A stretch of 8,866 bases of DNA from an uncultured Desulfovibrionaceae bacterium (GTDB taxonomy: Bacteria; Desulfobacterota; Desulfovibrionia; Desulfovibrionales; Desulfovibrionaceae): contig CASQEL010000063.1 in assembly GCA_949427775.1 (NCBI GenBank), positions 1 to 8,866 on the forward strand, in the 5' to 3' direction. How positions within the stretch are numbered: the first letter of the stretch is position 1; the number at the start of each line of letters is the position of its first letter. The notes under the pieces are model-generated. The model was not told where the DNA came from and ran no database searches. It saw only the letters and a list, made by a program, of their open reading frames with translations. Position numbers and translations under genes: made by a program. Below, piece after piece: positions 1 through 5,666 of the stretch.

Positions 1-30
1 AAGCAGGAACCCGCCTATGGTGCGGCGTAG
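1..30 (+). CDS. tnpB: probable TnpB (RNA-guided nuclease) C-terminal end, partial
   Basis: Frame 1 reads KQEPAYGAA and then a TAG stop at 28-30. Only nine codons are present, so the call rests on context. The stop lies inside the structured right end of an IS200/IS605 element, as usual when the tnpB 3' end overlaps the omega-RNA, and a Lys-Gln-Glu-Pro segment near the C-terminus is one I recall from TnpB proteins. TnpB uses the omega-RNA to cut the empty donor site, which favours retention of the element. The RuvC motifs lie outside the window. The two other forward frames also cross this stretch, so the frame is a judgement, not a proof. Confidence 0.42.
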   Translation, partial: KQEPAYGAA

Positions 31-77
31 CCGCTACCGATAGGAATCCCCCGACGTTAGGCGGGGGAGGATGTCAA
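1..77 (+). mobile_element. IS200/IS605-family element, right end (partial)
   Basis: What is seen: a compound hairpin at 14-44, a second hairpin at 47-68, a short AGGATG linker, and TCAA at 74-77. This order (stem, GAAT, stable stem with a TTAG-containing loop, AGG, TCAA) is the layout I know from right ends of IS200/IS605 elements such as ISDra2 and IS608, where the TnpA Y1 transposase cleaves just after a TCAA-like tetranucleotide and recognises a subterminal hairpin. The element would run leftwards out of the window, with the probable tnpB tail at 1-30. The family makes no target-site duplication, so none is expected. The boundary at 77 is inferred from the TCAA; the left end is not visible, so completeness and any tnpA cannot be judged. 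Confidence 0.62.
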
Positions 78-180
78 CCCGGCCAAGGCAGTTGCCTCCG
101 CCTTGATGTTTCTGGGCTTGTGCCTGACTGTTTTCGGGCGGAAACACCGTTTTCAGAAGTGGCGCAGTCGGCGGCAGTAA
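78..180 (+). pseudogene. 3' remnant of a membrane-protein gene cut by the IS
   Basis: From the inferred element boundary to a TAA at 178-180, one frame is open and reads PAKAVASALMFLGLCLTVFG followed by a short tail rich in Arg and Lys. This is one hydrophobic helix plus a basic C-terminus, as in the last transmembrane helix of many inner-membrane proteins (EamA-type transporters end this way, but the family is not identifiable from 34 codons). Upstream in the same frame there is a TAG at 58-60 inside the IS hairpin, so no long reading frame survives. It ends 34 bases before the DUF554 start, suggesting the two were once co-transcribed. It could be chance coding in GC-rich DNA; comparison with an empty site would settle it. 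Confidence 0.35.
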
Positions 181-213
181 TGCGTGTATGGGCACGAAAA
201 GGGTAGTGAACGT

Positions 214-927
214 ATGTGGGGACCAATAACCAACAGTCTGTGCATCGTGGCCGGAGCGATCATCGGCACGCTCTGCGCCCGGGTGCTCCGTCCGGAGCTC
301 CGCCGGAAATTCAACACCATTTTCGGCTGTATCGCCACGGGGATAGGGGTATCCATGATATCCAAAGGCAGCGCGCTGCCGCCGGTAGTCCTTTCCATCC
401 TGTTTGGGGCCATGCTGGGCGAGGCGTGCCGTTTCGAAACCGGGGTCATGAAGCTGGCGTTTCGTTGCGCCGGTCTGCTGCACGGAAAAACATCGGATAC
501 GTCGGTGTCCCAACAGGCGTTCCGGGATCAGTTCGCTGTGGCGACGGTCTTGTTCTGCGTCAGCGGCCTCGGCATCATGGGGGCCATGCGCGAGGGGATG
601 ACCGGGGACGCCTCGTTGCTGTTCATCAAATCGCTGCTGGATCTGCTTACGGCCATGTTGTTCGCCGCTAATATCGGCGGCATTGTCGGAGTGCTGGCGG
701 CGCCGCAATGCTTGACCCAGTTTGCCATTCTCCTTTCGGCCACGGCGCTGGTTCCCCTGACGACGCCGACCATGTTGGCCGATTTCACCGCATGCGGGGG
801 AATCATCATGCTGGGGGCGGGCATGACGCAGCTGGGACTGGTGCAGGCTCCCGTTCTGAGCATGCTGCCCGCGCTGTTTTTGGTGATGCCTGTTTCCGCA
901 TTATGGACCCGCTTCTTTCCGTTATAG
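214..927 (+). CDS. DUF554 family inner-membrane protein
   Basis: A 237-residue polytopic membrane protein of the DUF554 (YqgA/YdfK-like) family, whose transport or other function is unknown. The N-terminus (MWGPITNSLCIVAGAIIGTL) is the usual first helix, followed by a conserved FGAMLGE at 64-70. A central block around residues 107-165 reads AVATVLFCVSGLGIMGAMRE, then GMTGDASLLFIKSLLD, matching the family pattern of a Cys-Gly-like turn, Gly-rich loop, EG-x-GD and KS-x-LD. CGGIIMLGAG at 194-203 and LPALFLVMP at 218-226 are the C-terminal family helices. About seven or eight membrane spans are apparent. The ATG at 214 is preferred to the in-frame GTG at 184 because it places the family N-terminus correctly; the ribosome site (AGGG, 200-203) is mediocre. 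It sits right behind the IS insertion, so its native promoter may have been separated from it. Confidence 0.85.
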   Translation: MWGPITNSLCIVAGAIIGTLCARVLRPELRRKFNTIFGCIATGIGVSMISKGSALPPVVLSILFGAMLGEACRFETGVMKLAFRCAGLLHGKTSDTSVSQQAFRDQFAVATVLFCVSGLGIMGAMREGMTGDASLLFIKSLLDLLTAMLFAANIGGIVGVLAAPQCLTQFAILLSATALVPLTTPTMLADFTACGGIIMLGAGMTQLGLVQAPVLSMLPALFLVMPVSALWTRFFPL

Positions 928-938
928 GTCATGGCGTT

Positions 939-963
939 GTCCCGCCTTTCGGGGGACCCTTTT
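939..963 (+). terminator. weak intrinsic terminator candidate after DUF554 gene
   Basis: GTCCC (939-943) pairs with GGGAC (953-957), with loop GCCTTTCGG, followed by CC and TTTT (960-963). It begins 11 bases after the DUF554 stop, where a terminator is expected. The stem is only 5 bp and the T-run is short, so efficiency is doubtful. Confidence 0.33.
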
Positions 964-1072
964 GCCCGGCATATGCGGACCCGCGGAACGTCGATTCGCG
1001 TGCCGCGTCCGGGCAGTGCCTGGTGCGTGGAACATGGTTTGTAAAATTCGGCGCCGCCCGCGGCCTCTGTGG

Positions 1073-1120
1073 TTTTCGGCGGTTGCGTTTGCAGCCCTTC
1101 ATCGGCGTTTCCGCCGAAAA
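1073..1120 (+). other. 10-bp inverted repeat with an alternative inner hairpin
   Basis: TTTTCGGCGG (1073-1082) is the exact reverse complement of CCGCCGAAAA (1111-1120), with a 28-base loop. The 3' arm can instead form a compact hairpin, TCGGCG (1102-1107) with CGCCGA (1112-1117) around TTTC. The two structures exclude each other. No U-tract follows either, so neither is a classical terminator. If transcription of lepA starts upstream of here, this would be a switchable leader; if it starts near 1210, it is only DNA-level or read-through structure. Confidence 0.45.
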
Positions 1121-1136
1121 GTGGGGAACGAACGAC

Positions 1137-1172
1137 GCGCACGGCGCTTCATTGCGCGGCAGCACCGTGCGC
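1137..1172 (+). other. 8-bp inverted repeat upstream of lepA
   Basis: GCGCACGG (1137-1144) and CCGTGCGC (1165-1172) are perfect reverse complements around a 20-base loop. The right arm ends 3 bases before the candidate promoter -35 box at 1176, so a dimeric DNA-binding protein site is as plausible as an RNA hairpin. Function is unknown. Confidence 0.4.
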
Positions 1173-1175
1173 TTA

Positions 1176-1205
1176 TTGGACTTTTCATCGCATTGCATGT
1201 ATGTA
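1176..1205 (+). promoter_or_regulatory. possible weak sigma-70 promoter for lepA
   Basis: TTGGAC (1176-1181) and TATGTA (1200-1205) are separated by 18 bases and lie about 40 bases before the lepA start. Both hexamers match the consensus at only three positions. The local dip in GC content supports a promoter more than the hexamers do. Confidence 0.28.
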
Positions 1206-1247
1206 GGCACGGTACACGACGTCACACCTCAAGCCCACAGGAACGCC

Positions 1248-3053
1248 ATGCCCAGGCAGGAACATATCCGCAATTTCAGCATCATCGCTCATATCGACCA
1301 CGGCAAGTCCACCCTGGCCGATCGTATTCTCGAACGTACAGGTTTGGTGTCGGATCGGGAAAAACGCGACCAGTATCTCGACAGGATGGAGCTGGAGCGC
1401 GAACGCGGCATCACCATCAAGGCGCAGACCGTGCGCATTCCCTACACGGCCGCGGACGGCAAAAAATATATCCTCAATCTTATTGATACGCCCGGCCATG
1501 TGGACTTCAACTATGAGGTTTCGCGTTCTCTGGCCGCCTGCGACGGCGCATTGCTGGTGGTGGACGCCACGCAGGGCGTGGAAGCCCAGACGCTGGCCAA
1601 TGTGTATCTGGCGCTGGATCACGACCACGAAATCATTCCGGTGCTCAACAAGATCGACCTGCCCAGCGCGGATGTGGATCGGGTGCGGGAGGAAATCGAG
1701 GAGTCCATCGGTCTGGACTGCACGGATGCGCTGCCTGTCTCCGCAAAAACCGGAATGGGCGTGGACGCCGTGCTGGAAGCCATCGTGACGCGCCTGCCCG
1801 GCCCTGAGGGCGATCCCGCCGCGCCGCTCAAAGCGTTGATTTTCGACTCCTGGTACGATTCCTATCAAGGGGTGGTGGTGTTGTTCCGGATCATGGACGG
1901 AACCATCCGCATGAATGATCGCATTCGACTGATGGCCACCGGCAAAGACTATGAAGTGTTGCGCCTGGGCGTTTTTTCTCCCGAAGCCAAGGACGTGAAC
2001 AGTCTGGCCGCGGGCGAGGTGGGCTTTCTCTGCGGCAGCATCAAGGAGCTGGGGGATGCCAAGGTTGGCGACACCATCACCCTGGTCGAGCATCCCGCCG
2101 CCGAACCCGTGCCCGGTTTCAAAGAGGTGAAGCCCATGGTGTTTTGCGGGCTGTACCCCTCGGAATCCGACGATTACGAGGCTCTCAAGGCCGCGCTGGA
2201 AAAGTTGCAGCTCAACGACGCCGCGTTTTCCTACGAGCCGGAAACATCCCAGGCGCTGGGGTTTGGCTTCCGCTGCGGATTTCTGGGGCTGCTGCACATG
2301 GAAATCATTCAGGAACGCCTGGAACGCGAGTTCGAGGTGGGACTGATCGCCACCGCGCCTTCCGTCATCTACAAGGTGGACACCACCGACGGCAGGAGCC
2401 TGGATATCGACAATCCTTCCAAGCTGCCGGACCCCGTGCGCATTCAGACGCTCTACGAGCCCATTGTGCGCCTGGACATTCATGTGCCCAACGAGTTCGT
2501 GGGCAACATCTTCAAGCTCTGCGAAGAGAAGCGCGGCATCCAGAAAAATCTGCACTATCTGGCCGCCAACCGGGTTGTCATCACCTACGAGCTGCCGTTT
2601 GCGGAAATCGTCTTCGATTTCTTCGATCGTTTGAAGTCGAGCACCAAAGGCTATGCTTCCATGGACTATGAAGTCACCGGATACCGCGCTTCCGACCTGG
2701 TGCGTCTGGACATTCTGCTCAACGGCGACCCCGTGGACGCGCTGGCGGTGATCGTGCACAGGGACAAGGCGTACCAGTATGGCCGGGCTCTGGCGCTCAA
2801 GCTCAAGCGCACCATCCCCCGGCAGCTTTTTGAAGTCGCCGTTCAGGCAGCCATCGGCCAGAAGATCATCGCCCGTGAAACAGTCTCCGCCTTCCGGAAG
2901 AACGTGACGGCCAAGTGCTACGGCGGCGACATCACCCGCAAGCGCAAGCTGCTGGAAAAACAAAAGGAAGGCAAGAAACGCATGAAGCGCATGGGCAATG
3001 TGGAATTGCCGCAGGAAGCGTTTCTGGCGGCGTTGCAGGTGGGTGACGAGTAG
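1248..3053 (+). CDS. lepA: elongation factor 4 (LepA), ribosome-associated GTPase
   Basis: LepA/EF4 is a translational GTPase of the EF-G superfamily that binds stalled or mistranslocated ribosomes and has a role in 30S biogenesis and back-translocation; it acts in the cytosol or at the membrane. The 601 residues are full length for the family. GTPase motifs are all present: G1 AHIDHGKST (14-22), G2 RERGITIK (51-58), G3 DTPGH (80-84), G4 NKID (134-137), G5 SAK (165-167). The EF-G-like domains follow, and the LepA-specific basic C-terminal domain ends in KQKEGKKRMKRMG and VELPQEAFLAAL. The ATG at 1248 is chosen because it gives the canonical PRQEHIRNFSIIAHIDHGK start and has AGGA at 1239-1242 five bases upstream; the frame stays open 180 codons further up, but that part is not LepA. 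It converges on a small minus-strand gene 11 bases beyond its stop. Confidence 0.97.
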   Translation: MPRQEHIRNFSIIAHIDHGKSTLADRILERTGLVSDREKRDQYLDRMELERERGITIKAQTVRIPYTAADGKKYILNLIDTPGHVDFNYEVSRSLAACDGALLVVDATQGVEAQTLANVYLALDHDHEIIPVLNKIDLPSADVDRVREEIEESIGLDCTDALPVSAKTGMGVDAVLEAIVTRLPGPEGDPAAPLKALIFDSWYDSYQGVVVLFRIMDGTIRMNDRIRLMATGKDYEVLRLGVFSPEAKDVNSLAAGEVGFLCGSIKELGDAKVGDTITLVEHPAAEPVPGFKEVKPMVFCGLYPSESDDYEALKAALEKLQLNDAAFSYEPETSQALGFGFRCGFLGLLHMEIIQERLEREFEVGLIATAPSVIYKVDTTDGRSLDIDNPSKLPDPVRIQTLYEPIVRLDIHVPNEFVGNIFKLCEEKRGIQKNLHYLAANRVVITYELPFAEIVFDFFDRLKSSTKGYASMDYEVTGYRASDLVRLDILLNGDPVDALAVIVHRDKAYQYGRALALKLKRTIPRQLFEVAVQAAIGQKIIARETVSAFRKNVTAKCYGGDITRKRKLLEKQKEGKKRMKRMGNVELPQEAFLAALQVGDE

Positions 3054-3064
3054 CCCGCAAAATA

Positions 3065-3238
3065 TCAGGCTGTGGGCTCGTAGTAGCAGCGTTTGGGGGA
3101 ATGTACCTTGCCCGCTTTTTTGAGAGCGTCGATGGCCTTGGAAACTTCCTTGCCGTCCACGCCCAGCGCCTTGGCCACATCGCCGGGGCGCACGGGTTTT
3201 CCCGCATCCTGCATGGCTTTCAGAACTTTATCTTCCAT
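3065..3238 (-). CDS. small winged-helix DNA-binding protein (57 aa)
   Basis: A short minus-strand gene reading MEDKVLKAMQDAGKPVRPGD, then VAKALGVDGKEVSKAIDALK, KAGKVHSPKRCYYEPTA, stop TGA. The pattern is a minimal winged helix: helix 1 (about 2-12), helix 2 (about 18-25, DVAKALGV), recognition helix (about 29-42, KEVSKAIDALKKAG) and a short wing with a basic strand ending in Tyr-Tyr. This resembles MarR/DprA-type 'is the partner domain present' modules, used by themselves. A strong ribosome site AAGGAG (3250-3245) lies 6 bases before the ATG, and a near-consensus promoter lies upstream (3275-3302). It converges on lepA with an 11-base gap and diverges from coaX. The specific target is unknown; an RNA or DNA regulator role is inferred from the fold only. 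Confidence 0.82.
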   Translation of the reverse strand: MEDKVLKAMQDAGKPVRPGDVAKALGVDGKEVSKAIDALKKAGKVHSPKRCYYEPTA

Positions 3239-3274
3239 GATATGCTCCTTCTCAGTTATTGACAGTAATTCTTG

Positions 3275-3302
3275 TTTATAGGGAGAAGCGCTTGCCCGTC
3301 AA
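3275..3302 (-). promoter_or_regulatory. sigma-70 promoter of the small winged-helix gene
   Basis: On the minus strand TTGACG (3302-3297) and TATAAA (3280-3275) are separated by 16 bases, each hexamer one mismatch from consensus. The start would fall near 3268, giving a leader of about 30 bases with the AAGGAG site. It is the best promoter in the window. It lies upstream of coaX on the opposite strand, so the two genes share this intergenic region; no comparable forward promoter was found for coaX. Confidence 0.7.
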
Positions 3303-3363
3303 GGCTTTTTCTGGCATGGATGGCAGAAAACAGCGCTTTTCCCCATGGTCACCTGAGGCATCT

Positions 3364-4146
3364 ATGCAGCCACGGCTTCTTCTTTTCGACATCGGCAACA
3401 CCTCCATAAAGGTGGGCATCGCCGACGCGGTTTCTGTGGAAACCACGTACACGTTGCGTACTGATGCCGGACAAACGGCGGACAGCCTCGGGCTGACGCT
3501 GCTGAGCGTGCTGGAGCATGCCCGCATCGCTCCGCAGAGCGTCACCGCCTGCGTGAGCAGTTCCGTGGTGCCCGCCATGGAGCCCCTGTTGCGCGAAGCC
3601 TGCCAGCGTTTCGTGGGCAGGGCGCTGTTGCGCGTTCCCCAGGATATCCCTGTTCCCTTGAAAAATCACTACAGTCGGCCTGCGGAAGTGGGAGCGGATC
3701 GCCTGGTAGGGGCCTTTGCGGCCCGCCGATTGTTTCCCGCGCCCGCCTCGCTGGTCTGCGTGGATTTCGGCACGGCCACCACGTTCGACTGCATCACCGG
3801 CCACGCGTATCTGGGGGGGCTGATTTTTCCCGGCGTGTTCACCGCCGCCAGGGCTCTGGCCGCCGGGGCGGCCAAGCTCCCGCCCGTGAGTCTGGAAGTG
3901 ACAGCGGACGAACCCGCGCCCGGCAGGGATACGGCGACCAGCATCAACCATGGCATTATTTTCGGCTTCGCCTGCATGGTGGAAGGTCTGACCGCCCGCC
4001 TTGCCCGCCAGTTGCCCGGACCGGTGGAGATTCTGGCGACGGGCGGTTTCGCTCCGGCCATCGCCCGTGTCAGCACGTGTTTCGATCATGTCCTGCCCGC
4101 CCTGTTGCTGGACGGGCTGCGCCAATTGTATATGGAACATTCATAA
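3364..4146 (+). CDS. coaX: type III pantothenate kinase
   Basis: CoaX phosphorylates pantothenate with ATP, the first step of coenzyme A synthesis; type III enzymes are not feedback-inhibited by CoA and need a monovalent cation such as K+. The 260 residues match the family length. Motifs seen: phosphate loop DIGNTSIK (9-16) of the actin-like ATPase fold, SSVVP (66-70), GADR (110-113) with the conserved Asp-Arg pair, DFGTATTFD (134-142), GGLIFPG (151-157), and TGG (226-228). The ATG at 3364 has GAGG at 3355-3358, spacing 5; the frame continues upstream to 3259, but those codons overlap the divergent promoter and precede the family start. The TAA is 20 bases before eno, with no terminator between, so coaX and eno are probably one transcript. 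Confidence 0.95.
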   Translation: MQPRLLLFDIGNTSIKVGIADAVSVETTYTLRTDAGQTADSLGLTLLSVLEHARIAPQSVTACVSSSVVPAMEPLLREACQRFVGRALLRVPQDIPVPLKNHYSRPAEVGADRLVGAFAARRLFPAPASLVCVDFGTATTFDCITGHAYLGGLIFPGVFTAARALAAGAAKLPPVSLEVTADEPAPGRDTATSINHGIIFGFACMVEGLTARLARQLPGPVEILATGGFAPAIARVSTCFDHVLPALLLDGLRQLYMEHS

Positions 4147-4166
4147 CATCGTTTCAGGAGGCTCCC

Positions 4167-5474
4167 ATGAGTACTATTGTTTCTGTTATGGCCCGTGAAA
4201 TTCTTGATTCCCGCGGCAATCCCACCGTGGAGGTGGAAGTCTCCCTTGAGTCCGGTCATACCGGTCGCGCGGCCGTGCCCTCGGGCGCTTCCACGGGCAG
4301 CCGTGAAGCTCTGGAACTGCGCGACGGCGACAAGAGCCGTTACAAGGGCAAGGGCGTGGAAAAAGCCGTGGCGAACGTCATGGGCGATATCGCCGAAAAC
4401 GTCATCGGCCTTGACGCCTTGCGTCAGGTGCAGCTGGACAATACGCTGATCGATCTGGACGGCACCGACAACAAGTCGCGTCTCGGCGCCAACGCCATGC
4501 TGGGCGTGTCCATGGCTGCCGCCCGCGCCGCCGCGAGTTTCCTGGGATTGCCCCTGTACAAATATCTGGGCGGGATCAACGCCAAAGTGCTGCCCGTGCC
4601 CATGATGAACATCATCAACGGCGGCGCGCATGCTCCCAACAATCTGGATATTCAGGAGTTCATGATCATGCCCGTGGGGGCCATGACCTTCCGTGACGCG
4701 CTGCGCATGGGATCCGAAATTTTCCATACCCTCAAGACCATTCTGGCGGCCGACGGCCATGTGACCAGCGTGGGCGACGAGGGCGGTTTCGCGCCCAATC
4801 TTGAGAGCCACGATCAGGCCTTCAGCTACATCATCAAGGCCATCGAAGAGAGCGGCTACAATCCCGGCGCTGAAGTGGCTCTGGCCATCGACGCCGCGGC
4901 TTCCGAGTTCTACAAGGACGGCAAGTACGTGCTGTCCGGAGAGAAAAAAACGTTCTCCAATGCGGAAATGGTACAGTGGTTGGGCGAATTTACGCAGAAA
5001 TATCCGCTTATTTCCATTGAAGACGGCCTGGCCGAAAGCGATTGGGACGGGTGGCGGATGCTCAGCACGGAACTGGGAGAAAACACCCAACTGGTGGGCG
5101 ACGACATCTTCGTCACCAATCCTTCCATCCTGGCGGAAGGCATCGCCGAGGGCATCGGCAACTCCATCCTCATCAAACTCAATCAGATCGGCACGCTGAC
5201 CGAAACCATGGACACCATCGAAATGGCCAAGGAAGCGGCCTACACCACGGTCATTTCCCATCGTTCCGGCGAAACGGAAGATTCCTTCATCGCCGACCTC
5301 GCCGTGGGCGTGAACGCCGGGCAGATCAAGACCGGCTCCCTGTGCCGTTCCGACCGTATGGCGAAGTACAACCAGTTGCTGCGGATTGAAGAAGAACTGG
5401 ACGACAGCGCCACGTTCTTCGGCCCCATGATGAGCGAATACTTCGGCCTCGGCGAAGAGGGCGAAGAAGAATAG
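4167..5474 (+). CDS. eno: enolase (phosphopyruvate hydratase)
   Basis: Enolase interconverts 2-phosphoglycerate and phosphoenolpyruvate in glycolysis and gluconeogenesis, as a Mg2+-dependent cytosolic dimer (octamer in some bacteria); it can also be part of an RNA degradosome. The 435 residues are full length. Seen: active-site loop SGASTG (39-44), NGGAHAPN (151-158, His155), GDEGGFAPN (203-211) with catalytic Glu205, metal ligands Asp242 (AIDAAASEF), Glu285 (SIEDG) and Asp312 (GDDIFVTN), catalytic base Lys337 (ILIKLNQIG), substrate loop SHRSGET (364-370) and Lys388 (GQIKTGS). The start at 4167 has a perfect AGGAGG (4156-4161), spacing 5; upstream in-frame codons belong to the coaX overlap. 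The C-terminus carries an acidic Glu-rich tail (GEEGEEE), a modest extension. The strong ribosome site fits a highly expressed gene. Confidence 0.98.
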   Translation: MSTIVSVMAREILDSRGNPTVEVEVSLESGHTGRAAVPSGASTGSREALELRDGDKSRYKGKGVEKAVANVMGDIAENVIGLDALRQVQLDNTLIDLDGTDNKSRLGANAMLGVSMAAARAAASFLGLPLYKYLGGINAKVLPVPMMNIINGGAHAPNNLDIQEFMIMPVGAMTFRDALRMGSEIFHTLKTILAADGHVTSVGDEGGFAPNLESHDQAFSYIIKAIEESGYNPGAEVALAIDAAASEFYKDGKYVLSGEKKTFSNAEMVQWLGEFTQKYPLISIEDGLAESDWDGWRMLSTELGENTQLVGDDIFVTNPSILAEGIAEGIGNSILIKLNQIGTLTETMDTIEMAKEAAYTTVISHRSGETEDSFIADLAVGVNAGQIKTGSLCRSDRMAKYNQLLRIEEELDDSATFFGPMMSEYFGLGEEGEEE

Positions 5475-5547
5475 AAAGATAGGAAAACGATCTCCACCGA
5501 TATGGCCCGGAGACGGACTACGGCGGAATGTCTTCGTGGAACCTATG

Positions 5548-5585
5548 CCTCCATCGACCGGGACAAGAGTTTCCGGGGATGGAGG
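5548..5585 (+). repeat. imperfect hairpin 5' of the large palindrome
   Basis: CCTCCATC (5548-5555) pairs with GATGGAGG (5578-5585), and an inner CCGG (5558-5561) pairs with CCGG (5573-5576), leaving a GA/G internal loop and an 11-base terminal loop. It ends 3 bases before the 21-bp palindrome, so the two stems could stack. No T-run follows. Confidence 0.5.
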
Positions 5586-5588
5586 GGC

Positions 5589-5636
5589 GTGGGGGAGAAA
5601 GGGAACTTCTTGCGGGAAGTTCCCTTTCTCCCCCAC
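5589..5636 (+). repeat. perfect 21-bp palindrome between eno and folD
   Basis: The left arm (5589-5609, begins GTGGGGGAGAAAGGG) is the exact reverse complement of the right arm (5616-5636), with a 6-base loop TTGCGG. There is no T-run on either strand after the stem: on the plus strand AAAAAATTATACC follows. A plain intrinsic terminator is therefore not supported, although the stem alone could pause polymerase, block exonucleases and protect the eno 3' end, or bind proteins at DNA level. The right arm ends 30 bases before folD. Translated as DNA it gives GEKGNF...VPFLPH, a phrase I associate with repeated intergenic palindromes of Desulfovibrio-type genomes, so a dispersed family is likely but unverified here. 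Confidence 0.85.
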
Positions 5637-5666
5637 AAAAAATTATACCATCAAAAAGGATATTGC

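Larger units (their letters stand above)
1..97 (+). ncRNA. omega-RNA (reRNA) 3' part with guide
   Basis: The scaffold has two consecutive stems. Stem one nests CCTAT (14-18) with ATAGG (40-44), GGT (19-21) with ACC (36-38), and GCGGC (22-26) with GCCGC (30-34), closed by GTA; single bases T35 and G39 are bulged. Stem two pairs TCCCCCG (47-53) with CGGGGGA (62-68), plus an inner C55-G60 pair above an A54/G61 mismatch, with loop GTTA. AGGATGTCAA follows. In ISDra2-type systems the RNA continues past the element end, and the first 16-20 bases of flank are the guide; here that is 78 to about 97 (starts CCCGGCCAAG). The RNA 5' end lies outside the window and the guide length is assumed. Confidence 0.55.
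928..1247. other. gene-free region between DUF554 and lepA, structured
   Basis: I see no convincing gene in these 320 bases. One forward frame is open all the way into lepA, but its translation has no family resemblance, and LepA proteins start at 1248. What it holds: a weak terminator (939-963), two long-loop inverted repeats (1073-1120 and 1137-1172), a possible weak promoter (1176-1205) and the lepA ribosome site (1239-1242). On the minus strand an open frame spans most of it but likewise looks non-coding. Confidence 0.6.

Noticed and set aside
708..1247. Long N-terminal extension of lepA, open for 180 codons
   Set aside because: LepA proteins begin at the PRQEHIRNFSIIAHIDHGK segment, and a good ribosome site precedes the ATG at 1248. 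The upstream codons overlap the DUF554 gene and show no family resemblance.
1185..2963. 592-codon minus-strand open frame opposite lepA
   Set aside because: Its product is His-, Gln- and Gly-rich antisense text of a well-identified gene, a common artefact of GC-rich codon use.
2932..3207. 91-codon minus-strand open frame overlapping the lepA 3' end
   Set aside because: It is a different frame of the same DNA that encodes the 57-residue winged-helix protein, whose frame has the promoter, ribosome site and fold; this one has none.
3259..3287. Forward promoter suggested by a perfect TTGACA at 3259-3264
   Set aside because: No -10 hexamer lies at 16-18 bases; the nearest AT-rich hexamer is only 10-12 bases away and is better explained as the -10 of the minus-strand promoter.
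3259..3363. Upstream extension of coaX from TTG at 3259
   Set aside because: It overlaps the divergent promoter, has no ribosome site, and precedes the conserved CoaX N-terminus, which begins at 3364.
4086..5636. 516-codon minus-strand open frame opposite eno
   Set aside because: Same artefact: it mirrors enolase codons and has no motif of its own. Its first codons are the palindrome arm.
5589..5650. Intrinsic terminator of eno
   Set aside because: The stem is excellent, but A-residues rather than T-residues follow on the plus strand, and no T-run follows on the minus strand. Kept as a palindromic repeat instead.
5475..5666. Folate (THF) riboswitch ahead of folD
   Set aside because: The region consists of two simple hairpins; I see no multi-helix junction or pseudoknot pattern of known folate riboswitches.
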